A DNA stretch of 64,000 bases from Paragonimus skrjabini miyazakii. Its lineage: Eukaryota > Platyhelminthes > Trematoda > Plagiorchiida > Troglotrematidae. Shown here piece by piece: positions 32,181-47,300 of the stretch; position 1 is the first letter of the stretch, and every line of letters begins with the position of its first letter. Under the pieces are notes generated by a model, which did no database searches, was not told the DNA's origin, and was given only the letters and a program-made list of their open reading frames with translations. Position numbers and translations under genes: made by a program. The DNA is taken from the NCBI GenBank assembly GCA_014338405.1, contig JTDE01000957.1, forward strand, positions 15,642-79,641, given 5' to 3'.

Positions 32181-35100
32181 CAGATAGTTCATACCAGCAT
32201 ATCCGTTCTGTTTTTGTTAATGATTGCATCGACCAAGACCATGGTTGTTTGGCAACTAATCTGCTCCTCTTTTCAGCAACTTGGGTGTCTGTGATCTTCT
32301 ACCTACTCTTTTCTTGGGCTTTGCTGGTGTATTGAATGATGAGTCGTCTGTCTGATCTTTTCGTAGTTCAACTTTGAGTTTTGTTTTTCAACTTTATCCT
32401 CTCTTGAATGCAATAGCATGCATTCGTATACTTAAATGCTTCTTGTATTACAGTTTACATTTCTTTCTTCTTAGTACAGATCTCGTCATTGCAGTCTCTC
32501 TCACTGTTTATTTTCTGAGAGATAAGGGTTTCCTTTTCGTGCTAGCCATTCAATTGGCTAACCAGCTGGACACAAAGGCCTCACTCACACACCTACTGGT
32601 CTTATTCCTTCGGGTTTACACCGGATACGTGGTTTGTGAGTGGAACTGCGAGTGGTTCAGCGCAAGCCACTTGCGGTGATGGTTTAAAGCGCAGGCGTCC
32701 TTTGGCTTCGGTCACTGTGACAGGCTAATCCGTTTTGGATGCCGCCAACCATGTGTACGATAGTTGGTTATTTGGATCGGATTGCCCACGTTTGACGCCT
32801 GTGCTGATTACTGCATGTTCGTTTACTAGTCAGAATACGTAACTTTTAGATCTTTCTTTATTCTTGTACGAGTTTCCTGATCAGTGGGCAGTAGATGGAA
32901 TGAGGGTAGGAGGGTTACAGTGGAAGAACATTGGTGTCGCAAGTGGACGATTATAAGTGAGCGTTCCTCAACAGTCCGTCATTGCAGCATCGTGTTGAGT
33001 AATTACAGCAGCGTCAAAGTTAAAACAATCTGATGCGTATGGGTGGATAGCTTCTCAGCAGGATGCGTAATTTATGCCGTGGATAAGAACGTTGGATCCG
33101 TTGCTAAGGTCGGCCTTGTGGCCTGTCTACATTAGGCTTTTTTTTATTGAAGAAGATCACGGTACCTCTAGTTTGGCAGGAACTTTAATCAAAGGGGCGA
33201 ATTAGACGTACGAACACTTTGACATGTGCTCCATGTCCACAGCAACCAGAAGTTGTTTGATTCTCCTCATGTAACTCTCAGTACAACCACTGCAACAGTT
33301 GTAAGATATATGAAACGTACATCGACCAACCTAGTTTACTTTGCCGGATAGCAAAGGTAGCTTACTTGTTTATGAACTCCCTTTGATTCTGCAAATAGTT
33401 ACATCCCAATTTTCTGTAAGTTTGTGTTTAACTCGTAGAAGTTACTTCTTTTAACCGAATTGAAGACAATCTTAAGGAGAATTAACCGTTTCAGGTTTGT
33501 CCAAAAAAGCCAAGTGAGTGACTGTAGTCAGCAGTTACCGAAGTTAAAGTATGGCAGAGGCAAAGATCTAGCTGAATCTCCCTTGCTCCCAGATAAGTGG
33601 AGTAAAACCTTATACTTTCGTACGTTGTAATTGCTTGAGTCCTCGTGTTAGCATCACCATTAATAAACTGAACGTACAATTACAGAAACAGTGAAATGCT
33701 ATAGTGCTGAATTGCTGTGAATAGGATTGTAGATGCGGACATTTTATACATCTTAATCAATGCGTTATTAATATACCATCAGTTTGATTGTACCCTTTTT
33801 AGAAATGAAAATGTGAGTTCAGTAACTTCAGTGATTCACAGCTAGTTACTAAAATATGAAATCAAGGCATGAAAATTTCCCTTAAATGTAAGTGGCATTT
33901 CCCAACGATGTTAAGTTCATATTTCGATGACAGGCATGTGAATTAGTTCATAACAGAATTATCTTGATTATGCCAAATAACTGACAGTTGACCTTTAAAA
34001 TGTGAAATCAAAGCACTTGACAAATGATTCCTTCTCTATCATGACCGAATTGTCGGCAAACTAGAATGTCGTATGCTCGACGTGTATATCAATCGACACA
34101 CCGTGAACTATCAAATCTTGAGCGACCAAGCACCATTCCTGTTTAATGTAGGACCATGGGTGTCAAAACTACTCCCTCTGATTGGCTGGTTGTAATATCT
34201 ATCCGAACTGCGTCCAGATAACCAAGTGCAACATTGAAACATCTTGATTGTTGTGGTTAGGAATGTTGGTGTTACAACTAGAATCTGAAAACAAACCAAC
34301 TTCCTTGGTTATTGCATCGCTTTTTGGTTTACACTAAAAACCAAATTGAGCAGTTTATCAGGTGACACAGAAACGAATAGTATAGACATCATTGTATCAT
34401 AATATTAATCGAGAGGCTAACAGAAAAGATCTCAGTTGAATTCTTCTGAATCGGTTTCTTCTAGCAGCAAATAATATATAAAATGAACCTTAAATGTGAT
34501 AGCCGAGTTCAGTAGCATTGAAGTTTCTTCACTCGGCAAGCAACTGATCACGTTGCATGTATAAAATGATAACAACCGAAAAGCATGTCAATGCAAAACT
34601 TCCGGTCAGAACTGTGTGCCTCAACTTGTCAGATTCAAAATGTCAATTGTTCATCACTTGTCTAAAAAATATTCACTTTCATTGGGATAAACATTTGTAT
34701 TGGTGTGTAAATATAACTCGACAAGTAAAACAGTGAGTATAAATTGATAATTTTGTGTTTGGAAAGGGATATTTAATAGAAATCTCAGGCGTAATGTGTG
34801 TTGCCGCGCGCAGTAATGCAATATGCCAGTTAGTTTCGAACTCAAAACCACTTCTGAGGTTGACAGATGCAAAAGTGATTATTGTTTAAAATGTACCATG
34901 AATGAAAGTCGTACATCGTTCATCACACCGGTACTCGTACCCGTGCAAATTACTGTCGTTTGGGAGTGGAGAATCTAGTTCAGCTGAAGTCAAGTTGTCC
35001 ATGTAATTACCAGGAACAGGATTCAAACTCTAGTTCCTGTCTTTATGAGGCAGTTCACCATTAACTTTGCTTCAGACAGCCCCGAATTATGAAGTTAGAA

Positions 35101-37204
35101 TGCTCATCAGCATTCGCTTTTGGCATAACGTTGCAGAACTCTTGTCTATTGTCTGCTTTCCAAAAGTCCCAAATGAAAAAGTCCAAGGAAGTCTAGGAAG
35201 CTGCGGAAGATTGTCAAAACGCTTTATTTTATACCAACCAAATATATGACTAGTTCCTTCAACCACATTAGGGTTAAGTTTTACTCGTAAAAACACGTCA
35301 GAAAGACGGACTAAATGAACTCGTGAATGTATTCGGCACACTACTGAATGGCATTAGAGTGAAAGGATGAGACGCAGCGGGTGGAATGTACTTTGTAAGT
35401 TTCTCATAACTACACTAAAGGTTTCGTAAAATATATTCACATGAACGCAAACTCTGACTAACGCTACAGTTGTGAAAAACTCAACAACCCCATTGCCGGT
35501 CCCCGGTCTTATAAGAAAAGCAAAACAAATAAGACAGGCACTAATGCCAAGGATGAACAAGGTAAGCATGCATAACATTTATTCCCAACATCTCGAAGGG
35601 TTGATAATGGTTCTAATTATATATTACAGAAGTCGAACCCAAATGAGTACAGGAGGGGATGTATTTGGGCCACTAGAACCTAACCTCATCTAGCGTTATT
35701 ACGTTCTTTTGAACCCGAGGGACAACAGTGGCCTGTGATACATATATCATTAGCTTATTCAAACAACGGGCTCATTAGGCCATAATACGGTAACTACCTT
35801 TCCCTGTTGTTTCCTCTATGGGATCAATCCAGTAAGTAGCACGGCCATTGTTGAAATCCTGATAGTTTTGCTATATGCGGATCTTTGGCAAACTGATGAC
35901 GGTAGGAGCAAACACAAACATGTCTTGTTTGTTCGATCAACTGATGTGGTTAAGACTGAGATCAGCAATGAAGTCAATCAGCTCTCGAAACAAATAACAC
36001 AAGCTGTAGCAAGTAAAAATGAAAATATGACACTTTATTTGAGATTGTTTTGTAGACTTTCAATACCATGTATTTATGCTATTAACCTACTGGGACTCTG
36101 ACTCACACACACACTCCCTCGTGTCATCTGTTCGAGGTTTACTCTAAAGCGCGTTTCTTTGAACAGCACTGTCCTCTCGTAACTTCCCATACTTTTCATA
36201 CCATAATCAGCCATTATGACAGAATTGTTACAGTCATCTTGGAACTGATTGGAAATGTAGGTATGGGCTTTATCGCCTTAGCATCCGGATACGTTACTCA
36301 AATCCAGTTAAACATGCACCGTCGGTTTCGGTAGTATATCTTGGCATTGGTAAGTCAAATCTCAGAAATAAGTACACTTGTTCTCTCTCAAACGTCGTAA
36401 CCTGTGTTCAGAACCCTATGTGTTTGAACTGACTAGCAACCCCAAAGTACTGACGGAATAACACAAGTCACAGAGCTTTGGGAACAGTGATAATTCATAA
36501 GTGAAAACGAGTTAACGAGCTCATATGGTTTTTTTGACTCTGAGAATGTCCAACTCAAGCTTGAATGAAAATTCATCTCAAATTTTTTTCCCCGAATCTT
36601 GGTTCCTTACAAGATTCTTACACTCATCTGCTAACATCATAAACGTGTTATGAATGTACTCCCAAAATTGTCATCAATGGGGAGCGCGAAGTAACATTAT
36701 AAAACTTTTCTCAGTATATGGTGTGAGCTAGCATGGAACAATATAACGTTTCAACTGACTTAGTATCTATCACAACTATGACTTTCAAAGTTTTACTAAT
36801 GTTCGCCGATTTTTCGCTATGATAAAATTCATGATTCGGTTCAACGGAGCATCAGGGCGTAACAGAAAATCACATATTTTGTTATCTTTATTCTATGAAC
36901 AAACATAAAAGGTGAAATCGGTCATGTTTGCAAAAAAAGCAACGTGACCTGTTGGGGGTCGCATTAATCTTGATTTTTGACCAGCAGGAACGACTGCGTT
37001 CAATTTTTCGCAAGAATGATTAACAGGTTAAATAGAAACAGAAGACGTGTTCGTATTCCTGATCTGATCCACATGAAGCACAATAATGATTTCGCAAAAG
37101 AACGCAATCTAGGTCAATCTGTTATTTGCCAATCTCAGTAAATTGATGGTAGTAATAGTACTATAAGGGAAATGTTAGTAAGATTTAAACGCCGTGCGCC
37201 GATT
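32181..37204. other. No gene recognised
   Basis: A T-rich stretch with open frames (32081-32335, 32374-32679) and a somewhat GC-richer stretch at 32530-32820 may be Penelope 3' flank. At 34970-35085 on the minus strand GAGTTTGAATCCTG resembles a B box without a clear A box. Otherwise nothing. Confidence 0.35.
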
Positions 37205-37290
37205 GGTGACGGCACGTTTGAACTGGAACAATTAATCTCCCTGGTTTAACGACAACCGCGCTGTTCTGCCAATTCAGCCAAATGGCTGAC
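37205..37290 (-). mobile_element. tRNA-derived SINE head or tRNA pseudogene
   Basis: On the minus strand TGGCTGAATTGG (37269-37280) is an A box and CAGTTCAAACG (37215-37225) a B-box variant. The anticodon arm is plausible: GGTT/AACC closing a 7-nt loop GTCGTTA with U33 and CGT in the anticodon position. The acceptor and T stems do not pair, so it is not a working tRNA. The tail continues GCCGTCACCAATC, as in other tRNA-derived SINEs. Confidence 0.45.
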
Positions 37291-38583
37291 TACTTATCGA
37301 TTGAGGTTTGTTGGTAACGCGCTGCAATGCTCAGTCGGATGTCGTCTAAAATCGTGTAGCAATGGAAGCATGGTCCTGAGCAAACAATCTATTGGCAGAG
37401 TAGGAAATGACAGGTAAGGTCATTTGTGGGAGAACTGAAGAGACTGGACCACGTCGACTCTGGCAAGTAATGTGGAGTTCAATGGCATTTCGAAATAACC
37501 TACACTTTTTAAGCAGTACAACCTAGAACATTTCGAATGTGCAGAGCAAAACACTAACTGGGCTTACCACTCTCACCTAACATGTCTAACTGGCTTCAAA
37601 GTGCAGATGGTAATTGAATGTGACCGTACTTAGTAATAGGTGTTTTCGGTCTGATCGAATTAAGTCGTGAGAACTCACTGTATTGAAGGTTTTCTAACAT
37701 GTGACTTGAAAACGCGACCAATAAGAACGTGTTTCTACTAGGCAACTTGTTCATATCTCATTGTTTTGGATAGATATAAACTATCTCGGATGGCCAGATT
37801 ATATTTGGTACTACCACAAAGGAACAAATGGTGATTTTGTTATATCAAATTGCTCAGCGTCAAATCCGTACCTATGACCGTTTTCGTCTTTATTTGGAGT
37901 CAACTGACACAAGTGGACAGAACAAAACCCGAAATGACACCCTTAGCTTTTCGATCCAAAGACAATATTCTCTGGTTCACAAATTGTGATGAAAGTCCAT
38001 TGTAATCTATGAATGACTGTGGTAATCTTTGCTATTACTGTGTGATCTAGTTTCCCATTAATTTTGTTGCTCGTCCCGTCAAAAACTAAGATCTACGGAC
38101 TGGTAGTCAATTGGATAATAGCATGTGTTTATTGTATGAAGATTTTCCTGCTTAAACTTAGTTTGCACTACCCTAATTGATGAGTTCGCTGAAGGCTGAA
38201 ACCAGCTATGGAGAGTGGAGTTAATAAAAAAATGTACATAATATTGTGATCAACATGTCGTTCATAAAGTGAAATCATTAACCGATTTTACTGCTGTGAA
38301 TTCAGTGTTCTGCGTTCATTCGCTAAGCGTTTGGCGACGTAATCTATAGGAACAACTTACATGTCAAACCGAATGACTATCTAAGAGGTAGTTTGTGAAC
38401 AACAACGCATACATTATAAACCTTGATTGTGCATGTGAATCCCTCTTAGACCATTAAAATCTGTGAAACTACTGATGAATAATACAACGCATACATGAAC
38501 GCCACCACCGACCAGATGGACAAGGCCACAATTAGTACGGTTATTATTTATCTAGGGTTGTATCTAGCAATATAATATTGCAG
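37291..38583. other. No gene recognised
   Basis: AT-rich; no motif seen. Confidence 0.4.
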
Positions 38584-38660
38584 AAACTACGCAAGTTTTG
38601 TGAAGTCGGTCGTACAGGCGTGTGCAAGCGGGAGATTGACTATGACTCCAGAGACACCAG
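38584..38660 (+). CDS. Candidate internal exon, unidentified
   Basis: ATATTGCAG|AAA is the acceptor (weak pyrimidine tract) and ACACCAG|GTATCT a strong donor. The exon encodes KLRKFCEVGRTGVCKREIDY then DSRDT, a charged stretch with two cysteines that looks more like protein than the background. The frame stays open to 38796. I do not recognise the family. A second possible exon nearby ends at a strong donor, TTTGCAAG|GTATGA at about 39325, within the open frame 39112-39351. Confidence 0.3.
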
Positions 38661-41600
38661 GTATCTTCGATTCACAGAAACTGCCTGCAGAGTAAACAAA
38701 AAAGTGCACAAATCATTGCAATCTATTGAAAGCGAGTTAATAGTTTGTTTTTTAAGACCCCCTGGTAAATGGGATCTGTCTAGCCAGGGTGTCTAACAGA
38801 ATCTACTCCATTTACAATAAAAGTCACGTTTCTCTAAGGGTCGTAGCGAGGTAGGAGGACTCAATTTTGTGATTAAAACTGAAAGAGATATAAATTCCGC
38901 ACAACATTCTTCAAAGTATATTTTTTATCATTTCGAGAAACTTGGACATTTTGATCATCGATTGGTCTGAACAATTTTAAACATTGTTCAACCCTTCAAG
39001 TCGTGAATTACATAGTTCCCACTTGAATGAGTTAGCGAAAGCAGCAGTGATTTTTATTTCTTGATTTGCACATCCTGGTGTTTTGGAAGTAGTGGTTGCG
39101 TACTCTTCTAAGTGAGCGACCTGTGTCATGACAATTTAACTAAAACCCGGAGTATTGGTTTCCCTCTGTCACTCATTATGGTGGAAACCGTTTTGGGAAA
39201 GTTCTTTATATGTAGTCACAAGAAGCATTGGTTGTCTATGCAGTTAAATAGCGTAGAAAAACTGGGTAACCCAGTAGTGGCATGCTTGTTAAAGAAACCC
39301 CGTTGCTCGTGGTCAAATTTGCAAGGTATGAATTTTGTAATGGCGATTTAGTAAGGTTTAAAGCCAATAAAAATAACTAACGTTTTTTAACTTCCACAAT
39401 GAAAAAACAACTGGTAGACTTGTATACTTTATGTCAATCATCCGAAAATGAATCAGAAATTGGTTTCTTTCCTGTTAGCAGTCGGTAGCATTTAAGAGAT
39501 CGAGAATTGTATGTCAAAGATTTCCACCAGTTTGGTCTCACATTCTGCGCGGGTGACATCAGTGACATTACACTTCTGTCTGTCATGATGTTACGTCCCA
39601 AGAAATCCGGTAGAAGCAATTAGCAGTCACACTGCTGCGCCTATGCCAACTTGGGTCTAGTTATGCAGTTAAATAAAAGATATTCCAATGGAACGGTACA
39701 ACTGTTTTTTATGTGTACATCCTGTCTGTCAAAAGTGTTCCGGTCATAGGAATAAAACTGTCAGCTGGTATTAACGTTTTCCGTTTCTCTCCTCACAGAT
39801 ATTCTGTCCACTCACACCGTCTTGTCCGCAGTGGTGTATCCCTCAGCACACATCAGTTACCAGTGGATCAGTAGGACAGCTTGGCGTATGATACAGCAAA
39901 ATTGTATCACGCGAAGCATGTCTGCTGCTTTAAGGTCATGAACATGAAACAAAAAACAATTCGCCCTTCCACTAATCCCGTCCAGAATAACTACATAAGG
40001 ATAACTCTGATACTTTACTAATTACGTCGTAACCCAATTTTGATTCTGTTAACTGACCTACATTACTTAAGGCGAAAGAAGAACCATTTGCTAATTGTAC
40101 ATATTCAGTTGATCAGAAAAGGGATACAGTAGTTTACTGCACTCAGTGTGTGCAGTTCATAAAGACACACTTAACGCTGCTGGACAAAAGTTCAGAATTA
40201 GCTAATATGCTCAAAGCTGATGTGAAGAATTGCCTGGCTCGCGCTCTCAGCTTTCCCTAGCTGTTGCTTTTACGCTCTTACATTCGTTTTTCGACAGTCC
40301 TTCATGCAGACCACTCCTGTTGCGTAACATTCATTCCTCATTTAATCGACTTACCATTCGTCTAATCAAGTATGAGAGCACTGTAGACACCTTTGCAAAA
40401 ATAAACGGTCCACTCAGCGTGAAGTTCCTTAGCAAAGAGTAGTTTTCGTGGTAACAGATATATCCGGTCTACAGAGCATTGACTTCTTGACACTTATGGT
40501 CAGTGTGGTCAGAGAATGTAAGTGGTCAATTTCCTCTCAGTAAGTCGTTGATGTTCAACTCATTCAAGGTGCGCTCCAGATAGACTACGTCAGTTTGTCT
40601 CCGTTTACTGAGAATATTTTACGCATCTTCCCCTTGCATTATGGGTATGATCATTTGGCTTTCACTCGTGAAGCTCCACATGCGCACTTTTTATCAAACT
40701 TACTCGCACATCTGTCTTTCACGCTCTAATAGACGAACAATTTTCGGATTTTGACAGTCAGCATGCCAGACTCGATAGACTTGCACCGAGTCGAGTGAAA
40801 CAGTAAACAATGTTCGGGAAACATTACTAGGCATTCATTACAGACAAACGACTCGTAACAGAAGCTACGACAGTAACAACAACAGCACGGTCATCACCAC
40901 CACTAACAACATTAATGATAAACCGCTTCATTAGCTATGGGTGGGTAGACATTCCGGCAATGCATATGTGAGAGGACAGTATGTTATGTATGTAAACCGT
41001 GTCGTTTACATATGCTGTACGAGTCAGCTAATCGACAGTTTTAGTCTCGTCTATGGTTTGTTCAGCATGTACTAAACTGTTCAAGATTTTTGCTCCGAAT
41101 AAAAATGTTTGTTTTATTAAACTCAGGTGACAACAACTTTCCGGTACAGGGTAAACCTGGACCTCATCAATTGCAAGTTCAGTAAGAAGGCCTTTTAGGT
41201 GGACATCCACACAAGGCTGGATATCGAAATTATTGCAATTTCCACCGCACTTAGTGTGTTCAGGAGACGGTGCAATGTAGTAAGCGACTTATTAGTTTAT
41301 GTTGATCCTTGAAGAAATCTCTGTTTCATAGCAAAAGTTAAGCCATTGGGTATCACTACTTCATTTTTAATACAAGCTTCAGACTAGGTTTAATGAAACT
41401 TCTGTGAGAAAACTTAGTAACAATAAACAATAGATCGTCCTTCAGTTGATGTCAGGTAATTGCTAGTTGACCTAACGTCACTAGTTTGTTTAAGATGAGT
41501 TTGCTATGTATCTCATGTGTTGTTAAGCGTTCCTCCTGATAGTAGACTTGTGCTATTAAACAGAAAATAGCTAAATGGAGAACTGTAGGCAGTACAATTT

Positions 41601-44068
41601 TCTTATTCTATAATTTAGGTGGAACTCTGTGGTCACGGCTAACTCAGTCTCATTCTTTGAAACACTGCCTGGTCGTTATGCGTCGCAATCAAGTTGTGGT
41701 AGACCTCTATTGGCAACTACCTTCACGTACTCTCATAACTCACCAACTGCGTTGATCCGTGTGTGTCCTTTTGTTTTCCGCTGATTGTCTCCCTCTACCA
41801 CCACAACTCTGGAAAAGTTACGTGAAAAACAACTGGTGTCTCGTACACTGTGGTCATAGTACAATAAAACAGACTTGGAATCCACACCAACAATGTGTGC
41901 CCCTGTTACACGACCGATTTGGTTTAGTCAAGACGACTCTTGCTCTGAAGGAATGATCCTAGGTTGACACGAACGTACACATCTCAGAAGAAATCACTTA
42001 ACCAAATACAAATTGTGCAGCCCTGCAACGAGTATGATTGTACTAAGTGACACGGATCCAAAACGTTACAGCTGGTTATCACTCGGCTAATCTTTTGAGG
42101 AAGAAACTAATCTCCATAATTCCGTTTCGTACACCTGAGAGTTAAACGGTTTGTTCAGAAGTCGTTTCAATTTCAAATGAGCAGCTAATACAAAGCTAGC
42201 TAATTCACAAAAGACTATCGGTTGACATGGTAAGCTGCAAGTCGTTTTAATTCACGCATCAAGAGTGCAATATTAGAGGGCCATAACAATTGAGAGAACA
42301 CTGTGCTGACTAAATTAATCAACATGGTCTAGACAGATCATACATCCCTTGTTGCTTAACACTGCCTTGCTTCAATGTGCAATCGGCATTCGTTCACCCA
42401 AGTTGGCCAGGAAGTCTTGGAAGAGTAAAATTTTAAGAAATGTGGATACTATGGTACAGGGTTTTGTATCTTCTCTCTGTTCAACTGGGAGACAAATCCC
42501 CTAACCTAGACTGTAGGGTGTGATGGTCAGAGTAGGGGTCTTACTAGTGAAGACTCCGTTGATTTGACGATATCGGTGAAGCACTTGTAAGATGCAGAAA
42601 TGTGGTTCACAGCAAATTCACCACGAACCACTTTGATCAAATTTAAGAGTGTTTAATACTTGGAATTCAAAGCATCGGACTTCAAGGATCTCAAAACGAC
42701 CAAAAATGACTGTTCATCATGGTTATCTAGATATGCAAAGTTTAGTAGTAAAAGATATCACGTGGAAGTAAATGCAGTTATTTTCATCATGCTTGCATTA
42801 TGAAGACTTTAAATAGTCCGTTTGCACGGGAGAAGCCATTTTTCAATCGCGGTATTAGTCAAATAACATGAGCAAAAAAGCCTTGGTTGGCAAGCTCATC
42901 ACTGGGGTCAAACATATTGAACAGACGGTCATTTGGATGTGGTTACAAAGAACTACTTAAGGGTGCACAATAGACTTGACCACTCCGGAGGAAATGTATG
43001 ATTCACCCAGGTATGGGGTTCTTATTTAGATGAACAAGCGACGTGGTCCGGCCATCTTCGTTTGTAATGAAACCAAACGAGCAAGCATGCGATGTTCGTA
43101 ACTATGAGAAGCTCAGTTTCGATGTTTGTCATGTGGATGTTGTTATGACTGACACAGCTGTCCTCCCTCGGTGATAAACCGCATACCACATCGGTGAGTA
43201 GTTATTTATTTGAAGGCATACCCTAAAGAGCACTTCTCTGGTTTGAATGAGATAGATACAAAACTGCAACCCGTTCTGAATGTGGAGGATCATGGTGAGT
43301 GCGAGAAACAGGAAAAGCCACTTAAGAACTGGGCAGTTGAGTAAGAAACATAATAACCGCTTCGTGTAAGGATGGTTTGTTGTTCTTGATGGTGAATATG
43401 CGTATGATATGTGTCAGTAGGCATAAAACACCATTCCGTGATGTCAGCAGTTTTCTAGACAAGTTGGTTGAATCAAAAATCAAATAACTGCCAACTAGGT
43501 TAGACTCTTCTTATAATGATCGACCCCCTTCACGTAAAATGTTTAAGTCCACTGACAAAACATAATATCCACCAGTCACAAAAATGATCTTAATCTAATA
43601 TCACTTATGTGAAAGCTTCATGGTTCGTTTTCTTCCGTTTATACTTCGAAATATGTTATAAAAGTGGACAAAAAGGGCACAATAGTCGGCACATTCTTGG
43701 TGAATGGATTTATTAATGCGGTTCATACACAGTAGCGCACATATCAGCGAATGCGAAGCCACCTTACTAGTTAATACCTTCATCAGAGCAGAAAGAAGAT
43801 ATATGTTGCGATATGTTAACATTTCGTTTACTCTCATCAGTCGCAAACGTAAAACATTCCAGTTATATACATCATACAGATAAGGACAGACAGGGATTAG
43901 ACATGCATACAAGCAAACCAATTATTATGTAATCACGACCATGGCAACCCAATAGGTTGTCTCAACCACTTTTGTGCACACAGTGTCGGCTGGTAAGTTC
44001 GGATTAGCATCGCTTCACAGAAAGCTAACAACTTCGGGTTTCGGTTGCGCAACAATATCTTGAATGAG
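38661..44068. other. No gene firmly recognised
   Basis: Only short open frames and AT-rich sequence. Trinucleotide-rich patches (CAA/CAC) at about 40876-40912. Confidence 0.35.
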
Positions 44069-44317
44069 TTACCTGTTTACTTTTAACCAACCTGTTAACA
44101 AGTAAAGCCGACACAATGCTCGTCCCCGAACGAAATCCATAAAACACACACTCCCGTCCAAGAAACACTTCTGTGAGGTGCGGCACTGTTTGCAGTAGAT
44201 ACTCCCATTTAAGACAAAAACCTCCCTGTACTCTGAAGGAAGTAGCTTTTGAGAACAGAAATGAGCACAACGCATCGGATGAGTAAATATTGCAATAAAT
44301 TTGTGGGAACAAGCCAA
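44069..44317 (-). other. Cysteine-rich open frame, faintly LIM-like
   Basis: The minus-strand frame reads PMRCAHFCSQKLL and later VFVLNGSIYCKQC, recalling the C..C...L and NG..YC..C halves of LIM zinc-binding domains. The cysteine spacing is not canonical and no full set of eight ligands is present. TTCTGTTCTCAAAAG could be an acceptor inside it. Confidence 0.2.
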
Positions 44318-47300
44318 TCTGGGTAATTTATTGACCTTAAGATGAGCTACTGTAGAAAATAAATCCTTTAGCTAACAGTCGTCATACAACGTTTAGAGGG
44401 GCCGAAATATGACACACAATCATTCAATGAACCTAGATGTAGGCTTGTCAATAGGCAGTTTTGTTCGCCGAGCCACGTAAACTAAACGTTTAGCAACTGA
44501 TCGCTTGGACGTGACCTCTTGCAAATGCAAACACCCATAAGGGATTTTACTTTGGAATCCAAATCCGTACAGCAGTTGACTCAGGTGATACAATCGCATC
44601 ATGAAACAATAACTATCCATTTGGAAAACAGAAAGAATTCAACAACGCCTAAACCATTTTGCGGTACTTCTGAGACGGCAACTAACTGAATAACATTCAA
44701 TAAAACAGGAGCTCCCTAATATTGCTCTTCTTACTCCGGTCGCGAACCAAGTAAACGGGATGGTTATAATGTTGTGATGCTAGTCGAGATGATGTAACAC
44801 TGGGTAATTTTCTGCTCTCAGTCCTATTCTTCAAATGGATTATGGATGGTGTTACTCTTTACGTAGACTGATGATGTTTCAACAGTTTGTAGGACTGCTT
44901 ACCAATCGCAAAAGGTTGCAGAATGAGGTAACTCGATGGCTTCCTATCTTTCAGAGTGTAGCAAGAACAGTTTTGATAAAAATCCAATGAAATCATGAAC
45001 GCACTTCTACATTGCTGACTCTACCCAGAACTCTTTCTTAACATTACACTCACATCGACCAAGGTTCAAGGTGTTAAAAGCCCGACCATCCTCCATCTCC
45101 TGACTTTGCGGGAAAAATTGCTGCACTTAAGAGAGTTTGTCGTGTTGGGAGATTGTCGTCTTTTGTACTATGTCATTATTAAATTCCATCAGAGCCGTAG
45201 TGCAAGTTGGGTGAATTTGCGCTCTAGTCAATCACAAACTTGGGGGTTATACCTACAGAACACGTCATTTTCAAGAAAGCTGACGATTCATAAGTCTTTA
45301 GAAGGTATAAGCTATCTTTCTTCATCCAAGGTCAATTGACCATATGAACCTTAAACTACTGCCGTTTGATAGCTGTTGAAGTGTTCTTATGGATAACGGC
45401 TGCTGGCGTAATTTACATGGTGCAAATTCACGTGTATAATGATGAACTTTGCCAATCTTATCAAACGTTTGAATCTTTCGCTGAACATGAGCGGTAAATT
45501 TTAGGAAAGCGTTCGTAGACAAGAAATCTTCGAATTTACTCAACACATCTCCCAAGACTTAATGCTTTCATGATTCACTCATCACCAATTCGGACAACTT
45601 GTTCAGCAAGTTTGTCACCTAAGTTGGACATATATGAGCTATCGACATTATATGCATTGGTCAGGTTTAAGCTAAATCACAATTATGTATCTTCCGTATG
45701 ATACAGCATAAGTTGGGAGCCAATGTATTCGATTTAAGAAATCTGTTATCTCAATACTGGAACCTTCGAAAAAAACTACCAAGATTGTAATCAAGTGATG
45801 TCATCATACATAACCGGACTGAGAAAGATTACATCGTGAACACGAGTGTATCATGTCCTTACAACAAGCGAATAATACCATCTCCAGTGAGCTCGACCAG
45901 CATTTGTTCCGTTTTTCACGCTAAGAATGTGAAATTTCACCTGTGCTTGATGAGTCAAAATGAAATGTTCAGATCAAGTTGGTTTTATCGTTAGAAACGA
46001 ATACAGTTTGATCAAAAAATTACAAAAACTTTTGGGTCTGTGGTAATGGTTACAAAAAAATCTTTGCAGGCTCCGTCTCATATTCTTTCCAGAAAGGAAA
46101 ATAAAAGGTCAAAATCAGGCCGCCTATATTCAAACAGTTTCATAAGTTCACTTCAATAATGTTGGCTTTCTCAACACATATTAGTAAGGTATCGGCCTAG
46201 TCTTCAAAACCTTTGACTTACATCAAATCCCCCGAGGGACACTTAAAACGAAAAAGCTGACGATATCTATTAATGAATGAGCTCAAAGCGACAAATAAAA
46301 CGATTCCCATAACTATACGGTGTTTTGTTTATCCAGAGTTTTCAGTAGATCAAATCGGTTTCCGTATGAAGTACTGTGATAACATTTAGTGCAAACAGTG
46401 TATTGTCGCAGAACAATAAATATAGAGGTTCAGCGAAGTCAAAACAGTTTGTTGTCAGCGGAAAGGGGTTCTACTAAATGTCTTTGAGTCAGATAAAGCG
46501 CTATAAATATTTCAGACATCCATAATCTAGCCACCCAAACGGTGGATCACTAAAGATAGCAGTGAGTAGTTTGGCATTACACCCATCATTAAGTCACAGA
46601 CTTGTCAATCGGAGCATGGATGAACATGCAAATCGATGTTTAGAAAATCCGTTCAACGGCTTTGCCGTTGAGACAGTGCGTCTGAGCGCCTGAAAAAGCT
46701 GACGGTTTAGTATCTCGGTTGCAGTGCCACTGTTCATTGGAAGGTGGATAAAAAATCTTTCTCCGTTGTGTTAACCTAAATTTATGGCTCAGTTATGATA
46801 GTGTTCCTAGTTATAAGACGATCCGGATAGCCAATTTCCGGTAACACATCAGTGACTGTTTGCAGTACCCGGTCTGCTGATGGAGGTGGTCTCGTTCAGG
46901 CGTTTCCGAGTATAGTCTAAAGAGCTCCGATCAGTCATCTCAAGTGAACCAGACAATCAGTGCTTGCTGCTGCTGAACCGATCATCATTCGCTTACGCAA
47001 TCTGATTCTTTTTTCATAAAAGTTTGTGTAAGCTCTGCACTTGACGTGGACAAAGGTCACCACACCGAACTACACGCCAATCAAAACTCCAATCGATAAT
47101 GTAATGGTGGACGAAATGTCAAACCGTTCACCATTGACATTGGTGATTCTCTGTTTCAGTGGCTAGATTGTGGATGTTTGTAATGTTTGTACCACTTTAC
47201 ATGAACCAATGACATTCTATTAAACCTCTTCTCGTTGTATAAATACTGTTCTAACTTCGTTGAACGTTGCACATTTTATGGGTTTGAAAGTAAATCCTCA

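Noticed and set aside
34970..35085. Another tRNA-derived SINE (minus strand)
   Set aside because: GAGTTTGAATCCTG is B-box-like, but no convincing A box, hammerhead motif or tail was found.
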